DNA of 64,000 nt. Origin: Marinomonas aquimarina. Lineage in GTDB: Bacteria > Pseudomonadota > Gammaproteobacteria > Pseudomonadales > Marinomonadaceae. The number at the start of each line of letters is the position of its first letter. Within the stretch, counting starts at the first letter, position 1. The stretch is taken from NCBI RefSeq assembly GCF_900089755.1, contig NZ_FLOC01000012.1, positions 1-64,000 on the forward strand, given 5' to 3'. Positions 18,533 through 27,152 of this stretch are shown piece after piece. The translations under genes were made by a program, and so were the position numbers. The notes below the pieces were generated by a model. The model was not told the DNA's origin, did no database searches, and saw nothing but the letters and a program-made list of their open reading frames with translations.

Positions 18533-19642
18533 TTACAGCTCGATTTCTACGTCGCTTTTTAGACGAGTACAGCAGGACAGCACATAGCCTTCATCAATCT
18601 CATCTTGAGAGATACCACCGTTGTGATTCATCTCATATTGGCCATGGGTGACTTTAACGCGACAGGAGCCGCAAATACCAACGCCACAGGCTTTGGCAAT
18701 ATTGACCCCAGCTTCGGCGGCCGCTTCATTAAGAATGACGTCCAGTTCCACTTGTTGCATCACTTCCATTTCCGGGATGCGCAACATGATCATATCTTTA
18801 GGGGCCTGATCTTCTAATTCTGCTTGGTCGGCGTGTTTTTCGGCCAGCGCCACATCTTTAACAGGCGTCGCACCAAAGGACTCTTCATGGTAGCGCGACA
18901 TATCAAAGCCTAGCTCTTGCAAGATAGTGCGCACGGCTTTCATGTAAGGCTCGGGGCCACAGCAGAATACTTCCCGCTCGAGAAAGTCTGGCGCCAGCAG
19001 TTGCAGCATATGAGCATTTAGGTAGCCGCGATAGCCACCCCAAGATTCGCCAATATTGGTCTGCTCACAAATCAGGTGCATCTTGAAGTTATCAATGCGC
19101 GTGGACATGTACTCTAGCTCTTTGGCATAGATGATGTCCTTCGGTGAGCGGGCACTGTGGGCAAACACCATGTCGACTTCAGAATCGGTATTAAACCACC
19201 AGCGTGCCATCGACATCACCGGTGTGATGCCAACGCCGCCAGACAACAACAGCACTTTATCAGCCGGGAAGTCCATGCAGTTAAAGTGACCGACGGGACC
19301 GTGTACCGCGATCTGATCGCCTGATTTTAGGTTGTCGTGCAACCAGTTTGACACCACACCGCCGGGCACACGTTTCACGGTAATCGAGAAACTGTAAGGG
19401 ATCGATGGGGAGCTAGAAATAGTGTAAGAGCGCATTACGCGCTGTTCCGCAATATCCAGCTCTAGGGTCACGAATTGACCGGGTTTGAAGAAAAACATCA
19501 CCGGTTCATTCATGCTGAACGTAAAGGTGGTGACATCATGGGTTTCAGGGATAACTTTGACACATCGAACGAGGTGGCGACCGTTACTCCAAGTTTGAGT
19601 CGTCATCGGATTTAGAAAATCCGATGTATTGAAATCACTCAT
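18533..19642 (-). CDS. Ferredoxin-NAD(P)H reductase of a Rieske demethylase (GbcB/CntB-like)
   Basis: This 369-residue flavoprotein has an FNR-type FAD domain (RSYTISSSP), an NAD-binding domain (LLSGGVGITPVMSM, VFCCGPEPYM) and a C-terminal plant-type [2Fe-2S] ferredoxin (CGVGICGSC with a further Cys in VLSCC). This layout is that of GbcB and CntB, which pass electrons from NADH to the Rieske oxygenase that demethylates betaines. The probable partner is the Rieske gene at 23891. It is in the same leftward run as the FAD oxidase, aldehyde dehydrogenase and DapA-like genes. Confidence 0.9.
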   Translation of the reverse strand: MSDFNTSDFLNPMTTQTWSNGRHLVRCVKVIPETHDVTTFTFSMNEPVMFFFKPGQFVTLELDIAEQRVMRSYTISSSPSIPYSFSITVKRVPGGVVSNWLHDNLKSGDQIAVHGPVGHFNCMDFPADKVLLLSGGVGITPVMSMARWWFNTDSEVDMVFAHSARSPKDIIYAKELEYMSTRIDNFKMHLICEQTNIGESWGGYRGYLNAHMLQLLAPDFLEREVFCCGPEPYMKAVRTILQELGFDMSRYHEESFGATPVKDVALAEKHADQAELEDQAPKDMIMLRIPEMEVMQQVELDVILNEAAAEAGVNIAKACGVGICGSCRVKVTHGQYEMNHNGGISQDEIDEGYVLSCCTRLKSDVEIEL

Positions 19643-19688
19643 GGTGTTCTCCGAAGGGCATAGGGTAAAACGAGCAGGGCTGTTTCAG

Positions 19689-21035
19689 TTACAGCTCTTT
19701 TCCTGCTTGCCACTGTTTCCAGCGCATGGTCATGTTGGCGCCGAGTGACAAGAAAGGTTCTGGGGGCAGCTTGCTGGGCGCTTGATGCTCTAAGAAGTCC
19801 GTTAATAGATCTGAGCTGCCTAACACCGCAAGTTCTGCTGCCGCGATGCCTGATAAAGTACCTTTTACGGTGCCTAAACCGTTTTGGCAGCAAGCGGACC
19901 AAATACGCTCTTCAAGTTCACCAAAAGCGGGCATCGAGTTGAGTGACAGACATAAGCGGCCGCCCCAGCGGTACTCCATGTCGACACCTTTGAGCATCGG
20001 GAAGCGGTTTTTAAAGGAGTGATCCTGCATGGCTTTGGCGCGCCGCATATCGGTCTCAGGCGCTTCTAATGATTGGTTTAGGGTCGCTAAGTTGCGAATG
20101 ATAAGGCGATCACCGCTGCCGGAATAATTTGAAATCTTACGTACCGTGGTGCCCATCGGGTCTGCGGGTAAAATGCCCCAATCACTTTGACCACCAAGGG
20201 CTTGCAGCTCGCTAGGAGACAGCTTGCGCGTCATGGAAGCAAAGGTAAACACGTGCAATAGGCGCTTGGGATAGAAGCCAAATGACTGAATGTGGCCATT
20301 CACCGCGAGGATAATATTACGCGCGCGGACTTTTCCGGCCGGTGTCTTTAATACATGGGGCGTGCCACTGTTCAGTTCGATTACGGGAGAGTTTTCGAAA
20401 AACTGGACACGCTGGCGTAGGCCGTTGGCGCAGGCGCGAATAAAGGCTGCCGGTTGCACCATGGCGCCTCCTTCTGTTTGCAGGCCTTTGATATAGAAAG
20501 ACGAGCCAGTGATACCGAGCATCTCCTCTGCGCTTTTAAACTTGAACGCTTCACCCATTTCAACCAGGTGCTTGCTGTAGCTTTCGAGGTGCTGAATGCC
20601 TTGTTCCGTGGCTGCGGCGGTGATTTTACCTGAACGACTGAAGACAGCCTTCGGCATGCCATATTCAAACGCTGCGGATTCAGCGAAATCGATCGCCTGT
20701 CGGTTTAGCTTGATCTGCTTTAAGTCATGATCGTTGTTGCCTGCATAAGTGTCCGAGTTGAGATCATGGGGCAAATCAATCATAAAACCGCTGTTACGGC
20801 CTGCAGGCCCCTCTCCTAGGCGCTTGGCTTCCAGTAACACAATGCTTTCGTCACTTGGCAATAACTGACTTAGGCGACGTGCCGCCGCCAACCCCGACCA
20901 GCCACCGCCGACGATGACCCAATCCGCCTCGATGTCCGTACTGACGCTGGCGAAGCCAAGATCTGGTTCGATGATGCTATTCCAAGCCGCTGGTCCAGGA
21001 TCTTTAGGGAGTCGGGTAATTTTTTTCTGTGTCAT
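19689..21035 (-). CDS. FAD-dependent amine/amino-acid oxidoreductase (DAO family, PuuB-like)
   Basis: This 448-residue enzyme has an N-terminal Rossmann FAD motif VIVGGGWSGLAAARRL and the second FAD motif EAKRLGEGPAGRNSGF, with the DAO substrate domain filling the middle. It resembles gamma-glutamylputrescine oxidase PuuB and sarcosine-oxidase-like proteins that oxidise secondary or primary amines to imines with H2O2 or electron transfer. In this cluster it could remove the last N-methyl group or oxidise the free amino acid to an imine. The ATG at 21035 is preferred to 21083, which adds a hydrophobic leader unlike the family. It lies 46 bases before the reductase gene. Confidence 0.85.
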   Translation of the reverse strand: MTQKKITRLPKDPGPAAWNSIIEPDLGFASVSTDIEADWVIVGGGWSGLAAARRLSQLLPSDESIVLLEAKRLGEGPAGRNSGFMIDLPHDLNSDTYAGNNDHDLKQIKLNRQAIDFAESAAFEYGMPKAVFSRSGKITAAATEQGIQHLESYSKHLVEMGEAFKFKSAEEMLGITGSSFYIKGLQTEGGAMVQPAAFIRACANGLRQRVQFFENSPVIELNSGTPHVLKTPAGKVRARNIILAVNGHIQSFGFYPKRLLHVFTFASMTRKLSPSELQALGGQSDWGILPADPMGTTVRKISNYSGSGDRLIIRNLATLNQSLEAPETDMRRAKAMQDHSFKNRFPMLKGVDMEYRWGGRLCLSLNSMPAFGELEERIWSACCQNGLGTVKGTLSGIAAAELAVLGSSDLLTDFLEHQAPSKLPPEPFLSLGANMTMRWKQWQAGKEL

Positions 21036-21129
21036 GCTTAATCCCACTAAATAGAAAGTGATGGCAAGACGCCCCCCTACCAACTATGGATTTGGAAGGA
21101 GGGGCCCCGTTACAATCGACCCGAGATGG

Positions 21130-22647
21130 TTAGTCGATCGCACCGTCCACAGCACTGTCGCTCAAATCGATCCAGATCGTTTTCAGCTCAGTGTATTGGT
21201 CATGTGCATGGATGGAGTTATCACGGCCACCGAAGCCTGATTGCTTGTAGCCACCAAACGGCGTCGTGACATCGCCTTCACCAAAGCAGTTCACTGTCAC
21301 CGTACCGGCTTTGATGGCTTGTGCCGCACGAATGGCTTTTTTGCCATTTGCCGTGAACACGGAAGCGGCCAGACCGTACTCGGTATCATTGGCGACTTGC
21401 AGAGCCTCCTCATAGCTGTTGACGGTAATCACAGATAAGATCGGACCAAAAATCTCCTCACGAGCCAGTTCATCAGTGTTGGCAACGCCGTCGAAGATCG
21501 TCGGTTGAATGTAAGTCCCTTCTAGCGTGTCACCGCCGACCAAGATGTCATAGCCCGCCAGTCTGCCTTTATCTAGGAAGCTTGCTACCTTGCTAAAGTG
21601 ACCCTTATCGATCATCGCGCCTAAAGCATTTTGTGGGTCCAGCGGATTGCCGACTTTCCACTCGCGAGCATGGGCTTTGACACGCTCCAATAGCTTCTCT
21701 TTGATACCGGCTTGGACGATCAGACGAGATCCCGCAGAGCAGTTCTCACCCATGTTCCAGAAGGCGGCGGCACACACTTGTTGGGCGACATAATCGATGT
21801 TTTCAGCATCGTCGAGAACGATGCATGGGTTTTTGCCACCCAGCTCAAGCACGACTTTCTTCATGTTTGAGTCAGCTGAGTAACGTAGGAAACGACGACC
21901 CGTGGCGGTGGAACCGGTGAAGGTCACCATATCGACGTCCATATGCAGGCCTAGGGGTTCACCCACTTCAGCTCCGCCACCCGTGACAATGTTGAGCACA
22001 CCACGTGGCAGGCCGGCTTCAGAGGCCAGTTCGGCAATGCGTAGCGCGGTCAAAGAGGTTTGTGCCGCTGGCTTGATGACCATGGAACAGCCTGCTGCCA
22101 GCGCTGGTGCCATTTTCCAAACCAACATCAGCAGCGGGAAGTTCCATGGCAGTACTGCGCCGACTACCCCAATTGGTTCACGCACAATCATCGAGATGGC
22201 ATCGCTGCCAACGGGTGCCGTTTGATCGTAGATTTTATCGACCAGCTCTGCGTGCCAGTTCATGATGTGTACGAACTCATCGATGTCCAAGTTTTCGCAG
22301 TCAGTGATAGGTTTACCTGAGTCTAGGCTTTCCATGACCGCCAATTCGTGGCGATTGCGCAGGACCAATTTAGACAGCTTAATCAGGACTTCTTTACGCT
22401 CATTCGGATGCAGCTTGCTCCAGCGACCGTCGTCAAACGCTTCACGGGCTTTGGCAACTGCAAAGTCCACGTCTTCTTTGGCGCAGGCGGCGATATCCGC
22501 TAGGTGCTCACCGGTGGCTGGGTTGCTGCTGGCAAAGGTTTTACCGGAAGCAGCAGGGCGGAATTTACCGTCGATAAAAGCCATGGTTGGCAGTGTCAAA
22601 GAACCCGCAATCGCTTGGTATTCTTGCAAAGTTAGTACGTTTGACAT
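21130..22647 (-). CDS. Aldehyde dehydrogenase (PuuC-like)
   Basis: This 505-residue NAD(P)-dependent enzyme has catalytic Glu in LELGGKNP and Cys in NMGENCSAGSR. It also has the cofactor motifs PWNFPLL, KPA and FTGSTATGRR, and the C-terminal PFGGYKQSGFGGRDNS. It resembles gamma-glutamyl-gamma-aminobutyraldehyde dehydrogenase PuuC. A semialdehyde produced by the FAD oxidase or by the DapA-family enzyme is a likely substrate. It starts only 3 bases after the DapA-like stop, so translation is probably coupled. Confidence 0.92.
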   Translation of the reverse strand: MSNVLTLQEYQAIAGSLTLPTMAFIDGKFRPAASGKTFASSNPATGEHLADIAACAKEDVDFAVAKAREAFDDGRWSKLHPNERKEVLIKLSKLVLRNRHELAVMESLDSGKPITDCENLDIDEFVHIMNWHAELVDKIYDQTAPVGSDAISMIVREPIGVVGAVLPWNFPLLMLVWKMAPALAAGCSMVIKPAAQTSLTALRIAELASEAGLPRGVLNIVTGGGAEVGEPLGLHMDVDMVTFTGSTATGRRFLRYSADSNMKKVVLELGGKNPCIVLDDAENIDYVAQQVCAAAFWNMGENCSAGSRLIVQAGIKEKLLERVKAHAREWKVGNPLDPQNALGAMIDKGHFSKVASFLDKGRLAGYDILVGGDTLEGTYIQPTIFDGVANTDELAREEIFGPILSVITVNSYEEALQVANDTEYGLAASVFTANGKKAIRAAQAIKAGTVTVNCFGEGDVTTPFGGYKQSGFGGRDNSIHAHDQYTELKTIWIDLSDSAVDGAID

Positions 22648-22650
22648 GGT

Positions 22651-23598
22651 TTATTCTCCTGCTTTCTTATTGGCTTTTACGGTTGTTTGAGAAGGCGCTT
22701 CACCTAGGATGTTGGCAATCGATGTTTTTAAAGTACGTACAACTTGCTCCATTTGGCGCTTATCATCTTTGTTCAAGTCACGTAGCGGTTTGCGCACGGT
22801 ACCGGCGAAGCGGCCATCTAGGGTGACACCGTACTTCACCGATTGAATGAATTTGCCGCCTTGTTCCAGTACGCGCATCAGCGGCAGCATGGACGACATA
22901 ATGCGACGGCCTTTGACAAAGTCATTTTCTAGGACACAGGCTTGGTAAAGTGCGATGTGTTCTTTGGGCAGGAAGTTAGAGCCGGCGCAGACCCAGCTGC
23001 GTGCGCCCCAAGCAAAGAATTCCAACGCTTGGTCGTCCATACCACAGGCGGTTTGGATATGTGGGTAGTCACGCAGCAACATGTGAAGGCGGTTGATGTC
23101 ACCAGAGCTTTCTTTGATGCCGCAGAAGTTTTTGGATTGGCCTACACGGTCGAGAAATTCCTCTTCCATGTTGACGCCCATACGATCTGGGTAGTTGTAC
23201 AGCATGATCGGTAAATCGGCCGCGCGATCAATGGCCAAAGCGTGCAGTGATAGCTCCCGTTGTGTTGGTAGTGAGTAAGGTGGTGTGGCCACTAGTAATA
23301 CATCTGCACCGTTTTTCTTACCATCTTCAGCAAGCTTTAGAGATGCTACTGGGTCAAGAGAACCTGTGCCAAAGATGATTTGCGCTTTATCGCCCACAAC
23401 TTCTTTAGCTTTCACCAGTAACTCGATACGTTCCTGGTGGCTTTCAACGTAGTATTCCCCTGTGGTACCACCAATCATCAAGCCATGTACACCAGACTCA
23501 ACTAGGTAATTTACGTGTGCTTGATAAGCATCGAAGTCGATAGAGCTGTCATCACGAAATGGGGTGATGACTGGGGTGTAGATACCTTCAAATTTCAT
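22651..23598 (-). CDS. DapA/NAL-family class I lyase or deaminase
   Basis: This 315-residue TIM-barrel enzyme has GGTTGEY (carboxylate-binding loop), the conserved Tyr in LYNYPDRMG and the Schiff-base Lys in CGIKESSGD. These residues define the dihydrodipicolinate synthase / N-acetylneuraminate lyase family. Members include L-2-keto-3-deoxy-sugar aldolases and the deaminase that converts pyrroline-4-hydroxy-2-carboxylate to 2-oxoglutarate semialdehyde. The dapA housekeeping role is unlikely given the operon with an aldehyde dehydrogenase, an FAD oxidase and a Rieske reductase. The C-terminal ~20 residues (PSQTTVKANKKAGE) are an unusual polar tail. Confidence 0.88.
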   Translation of the reverse strand: MKFEGIYTPVITPFRDDSSIDFDAYQAHVNYLVESGVHGLMIGGTTGEYYVESHQERIELLVKAKEVVGDKAQIIFGTGSLDPVASLKLAEDGKKNGADVLLVATPPYSLPTQRELSLHALAIDRAADLPIMLYNYPDRMGVNMEEEFLDRVGQSKNFCGIKESSGDINRLHMLLRDYPHIQTACGMDDQALEFFAWGARSWVCAGSNFLPKEHIALYQACVLENDFVKGRRIMSSMLPLMRVLEQGGKFIQSVKYGVTLDGRFAGTVRKPLRDLNKDDKRQMEQVVRTLKTSIANILGEAPSQTTVKANKKAGE

Positions 23599-23890
23599 GT
23601 TGTTTCTCTCATTTTTATGTCGTTTTAGGGCGATCCAGATAACGAGTTTTTTGAGCTCGAATTAGTCCCTCGTGACAGAAATGTTACTCAGTAAGTTAAT
23701 ATCTCCACAATCAACCTTTTTTCGGCATAATGCCTAACCTGAAGTTATCAATAATCAATTTGTGGGTGCTAAAGTGCTCTGATATAAGATGATTTCTTAA
23801 ATAAAAGTGGCATAAGAGAGTGGTGAAGCAAAAAAATGCGGCTATTAAGCCGCATTTAAAGAAGGGAATAACTGTTTTGAAAGACTATTA
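23599..23890. promoter_or_regulatory. Promoter region of the leftward catabolic operon
   Basis: These 292 bases separate the Rieske gene from the DapA-like gene, both leftward. They contain a motif at 23737-23754 (ACCTGAAGTTATCAATAA) that matches 15 of 18 bases of ACCTAAGGTTATCAATGA at 9787-9804, upstream of proV. A GCGGCT...AGCCGC hairpin at 23838-23855 could terminate the Rieske transcript. The shared motif is a candidate operator; no regulator can be assigned with certainty. Confidence 0.45.
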
Positions 23891-25099
23891 TTAAGCCAAA
23901 CGTTTTTTCATGATGTCACAATACCAATCTACGAACTGGCAGACACCATTTTCAGCGATGTCTGAAAACGGCCCTGGGACATACGCTGGCGACTGCACGC
24001 CAAGGAATGTTTCTTCGACCAACTCGCGATCTTGATCGTTGGTTGCGAGCCACACCTTGGTTAGGTTATCGAGATCGTAATCCACGCCTTCTTGGGCATC
24101 TTTAGGCACCAGCCATTTGGTGGTTACTAAGGTCTCCCCAGAGCTTAATGGCAAAACGCGGAAGCTCAGCGCGTGATCCCCTAGGAAGTGGTTCCAGTTC
24201 GATGGGTACAAGAAGTACAACAAGGCACCGATGTCTTCAACGCCGGAAGTGTCTAATCGGCCGTTGACCGCTGGCGCACCGGACATGGTGTAGCTGACGG
24301 CTTTAGCTGACAGTGGAATACGGGTCATACGGAACTGACCTTCTTGGTCCATCACTAGACGGCTTGGTAGGCCGGCTGCTTCACATTTATCCCAGTGTGC
24401 CGTCAGTTCTGGGTCTTCTTCACCGCCAACCCCAGCAACCGATAGGTTTTCAACGAATGAGTTGAGCAATTCAGGGTGGCTGCCATCACAGTGATAGCAT
24501 TCGCGGTTGTTTTCAAACACCAGCTTCCAGTTGCCTTTTTCGATGATGTTCGATTCGAACGCCACTTTGCAGTCATCTAGGTTATGGGGAGTGGTAAAGG
24601 TACTCATGGTTTCACGGAAGGCTTCGAAATCCGGTGCCTGATCCGCCACACAAACGTAGATATAGCTGTTGACCACTTCACAGTGAACTGTGTTTAAGCC
24701 ATGTTCCGAGGCATCAAAGTTGTCGCCCATATTGCCAGCGAACAAGAGCTTGCCATCTAGGCCAAAGGTCCACTTGTGGTATGGGCATACCAGCTTGGCG
24801 CTCTTACCTTTGGCATTTTTACAAATGCGTGAACCGCGGTGGCGGCAGGCATTGTGGAATGCCTTCACCGCACCATTGTCGTCGCGAACAACGATTACAG
24901 GGTAGTTACCAACTTGCAGCGTGATGTACTCACCAGGCTTTTCGATTTCAAAGGTATGACCAGCGAAGATCCATTCTTTATGCCAAATTTGCGCTAAGTC
25001 CTGCTGGAATACGGCTTCCTCAGTGTAAAGCTCGCGGCTGAGTGCGTGACGTGGCTTACGCTCATTGATCAAATCTAAGGTAGTCTTTTGGCTACTCAT
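23891..25099 (-). CDS. Rieske [2Fe-2S] non-haem iron oxygenase (GbcA/Stc2-like betaine demethylase)
   Basis: This 402-residue oxygenase has the Rieske cluster motif C85-x-H87 and C105-P-Y-H108. The catalytic domain starts with ENNRECYHCDGSHPEL, where His203 and His208 bind the mononuclear iron and Glu200 lies at the bridge position, as in GbcA and CntA. Family members remove methyl groups from glycine betaine or stachydrine, or cleave carnitine. Overall similarity is highest to GbcA by eye, but dimethylglycine or sarcosine oxidase genes are absent from the window. The BCCT, reductase, FAD oxidase, ALDH and DapA-like genes on the same strand are its likely pathway partners. A good ribosome site (AGTAAAACAATG region) is less clear than for the neighbours. 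Confidence 0.9.
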   Translation of the reverse strand: MSSQKTTLDLINERKPRHALSRELYTEEAVFQQDLAQIWHKEWIFAGHTFEIEKPGEYITLQVGNYPVIVVRDDNGAVKAFHNACRHRGSRICKNAKGKSAKLVCPYHKWTFGLDGKLLFAGNMGDNFDASEHGLNTVHCEVVNSYIYVCVADQAPDFEAFRETMSTFTTPHNLDDCKVAFESNIIEKGNWKLVFENNRECYHCDGSHPELLNSFVENLSVAGVGGEEDPELTAHWDKCEAAGLPSRLVMDQEGQFRMTRIPLSAKAVSYTMSGAPAVNGRLDTSGVEDIGALLYFLYPSNWNHFLGDHALSFRVLPLSSGETLVTTKWLVPKDAQEGVDYDLDNLTKVWLATNDQDRELVEETFLGVQSPAYVPGPFSDIAENGVCQFVDWYCDIMKKRLA

Positions 25100-25573
25100 T
25101 GTTTTACTCCGTAATGTTTTACATCGGCAGTTCTATGCAATGCTAAGACTGAAAAAGCATCTGTTAAAACTGGTTCCCCACGATGTCGGCTTTTGAGCCT
25201 GCTTCGATAAGGCGTTGTAATTCTGGCAGCGCCCTTGTACAGCTTGGTCTGTGTTGTTTCCTAGCTTGTGATTAAGTCTAGGGGGCACCCCAAATAGGGT
25301 AAAGCGACCTTTTTTTGGGAAGATTGAATACTTCAGGTTATGGGTGGTACTGGGGTGGAGGGCGCAAGCGTACGATTCCTGAAGATAAAAAATTATAAAA
25401 ATGAATGACTTATGATTTTCTTTTAAACGTGTTTTTGAGGATTTTTAAACACTTTAAAATGCAGTTAATAAGGGGTTATGTGTCAAAATACTCATTGACT
25501 TTGATCAATTAGTATTATTAATTTGCGCCTTGTTTAAGACAGTTTAATTTAAAAAATAATGCGAGGCGCAAAA
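25100..25573. promoter_or_regulatory. Divergent regulatory region, Rieske / MmgE-PrpD genes
   Basis: These 474 bases lie between divergent genes and carry no protein-coding frame I can support. The left half is mixed-sequence; 25380-25560 is very AT-rich and includes TTGACT at 25495 as a possible -35 element toward the MmgE gene, with a TA-rich -10 candidate about 17 bases on. No repeat or RNA gene is evident. Confidence 0.5.
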
Positions 25574-26914
25574 ATGTCTAAAGTTTTTGGGTTTAATTCA
25601 AGCTTGAAATACTCTGAAATTCCAGATCAAACTAAGGGGCTTATTACCTCTTCCTTACTTGATATCTTGGGCATTATTGCCGCGGCGACTAAGAATAATA
25701 CCTACGAAAATATTCGAAGTTTTGCGACTCAGCATTATAGTGCAAACCAAACTTCTGCCCGCTTATTGTTTGATGGGCGCAGTGTTTCTCCGTTAGGTGC
25801 TGCATGGGCAGGAGGCTTTGCTGCCGACAGTCTAGACGGTCATGAAGGGCACTTTTTGTCAAAAGGTCATGCCGGGGCAACGGTGGTGCCAGGGCTACTG
25901 GCTCTGGTGGATGCGCACTGTGAACAAGGTCGCGATATCACTGGCGAAGAGTTTCTAACCCTATTAACCATTGCCTATGAAACGTCTTTGCGGGCTGGCG
26001 TGTCGTTAATGCAGAGTGCTAGCGATTACCATGCCTCAGGGGCTTTTTCCGGTATTGGTTTGGTGGCAGCGGGGGCAAGGTTGCTCGATCTGCCGCAAGA
26101 GGTACAACAGCACGCACTGGGCATTGCCGAATACTTTGCGCCACGTTGTCCGATGATGCGCTTGGTGGATTACCCAAGCAATTTGCGTGATGCCCATGGC
26201 GCCGGTGCTTTTACTGGTATCAATGCCTTGCTGATTGCTCAAAGTGGTATTACCGGGGCACCAGCCGAATTGTTGTTGTCCGATACACTCAGCCCTGCTT
26301 GGCAGTCACTGGGTCAAGAGTGGGAAATTGACAATCAGTATTACAAGCCTTGGCCGGTATGTCGTTGGGCGCAGCCTGCGCTAACAGCGGTAGAAGCAAT
26401 GCTAGAGCTGGACAGCGATATCTGTGCTGCCAACATTGAATCGATTCGCATTGAGACCTTCCATGAGTCCATGCGTTTACAGGGCCACCAGCCGAAAAAT
26501 GCCGATGAAGCGCAATATGCTCTGGCCTTTCCGGTGGCCGCGATGCTGTGTTATGGCACCTTAGGACCGGAGCAAGTCAGTGATGCGGAGGTGCATGACG
26601 AAGCGATTTTGGCTCTGAGCCAATTGGTTGAGATCGTGGAGTCGCAGGAGTTGTCACAGCGTTTCCCTGCTGAAATTCTTTCCGTGGTTGAGATCCTGTT
26701 AAAAGATGGCCGCCGCGTACGTAGCCCAATTACTCAGGCAAAAGGCGACCCTGCCGTGCCGATGCGTAAAGCGGATATCCATCATAAATTCTTGCACTAC
26801 ACCACAGGTATTCTTAGCTCTGATCAGCAGTATGCCCTCATTGAGGAAGTTGAGTCATTGGCGTCACAACCTAGCTTGGCAAGGTTGTTGTCGATGGTGA
26901 CGATGAAACCATAG
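25574..26914 (+). CDS. MmgE/PrpD family protein
   Basis: This 446-residue protein has the MmgE/PrpD two-domain fold: an all-alpha N-terminal region with LDGHEGHFLSKGHAGATVVPGLLAL (cited by its ends; the HxxxxHxG pocket) and a C-terminal domain with KPWPVCRWAQPAL and QYALAFPVAAML. Family members include 2-methylcitrate dehydratase and epimerases such as iminodisuccinate epimerase; substrate is not predictable. The ATG at 25574 follows GAGG; an in-frame ATG at 25559 has none. No prpB/prpC genes are near, so propionate metabolism is unlikely. Its place beside the Rieske gene suggests a role in handling a betaine-derived acid. Confidence 0.85.
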   Translation: MSKVFGFNSSLKYSEIPDQTKGLITSSLLDILGIIAAATKNNTYENIRSFATQHYSANQTSARLLFDGRSVSPLGAAWAGGFAADSLDGHEGHFLSKGHAGATVVPGLLALVDAHCEQGRDITGEEFLTLLTIAYETSLRAGVSLMQSASDYHASGAFSGIGLVAAGARLLDLPQEVQQHALGIAEYFAPRCPMMRLVDYPSNLRDAHGAGAFTGINALLIAQSGITGAPAELLLSDTLSPAWQSLGQEWEIDNQYYKPWPVCRWAQPALTAVEAMLELDSDICAANIESIRIETFHESMRLQGHQPKNADEAQYALAFPVAAMLCYGTLGPEQVSDAEVHDEAILALSQLVEIVESQELSQRFPAEILSVVEILLKDGRRVRSPITQAKGDPAVPMRKADIHHKFLHYTTGILSSDQQYALIEEVESLASQPSLARLLSMVTMKP

Positions 26915-27091
26915 AGTTCATCGAACTTTCTGCGTAGTTCGATTGAAATGAACAGGTTTTATTTCTTCTAAATTGAGAGTGAAAGATGATTTTGACCGCC
27001 ACCATGAAGAGAGATAGTCAATAAAGGGGACCGTCTAGTAAGCAGCAAAGATGCTGAAAGGGCTTCATGAAAGGCTGTTTTAATCATCGCT

Positions 27092-27139
27092 AGGAGAAGT
27101 ATGTGCGACCCAAATTGCTGGCATACTTCTCCTTTTTTA
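27092..27139 (+). terminator. Terminator-like hairpin just before a permease gene
   Basis: A 13-base stem TAGGAGAAGTATG / CATACTTCTCC followed by TTTTTT ends only 2 bases before the ribosome site of the next gene. Upstream lies an untranslated stretch from 26915. It could terminate the MmgE transcript or act as an attenuator for the permease gene. Confidence 0.7.
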
Positions 27140-27152
27140 TAAGGGAGTGTCG

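Noticed and set aside
22651..23598. Housekeeping dapA (lysine biosynthesis) as the identity of the DapA-family gene
   Set aside because: The operon context is betaine oxidation and the residues only define the superfamily; calling it dapA would mislead.
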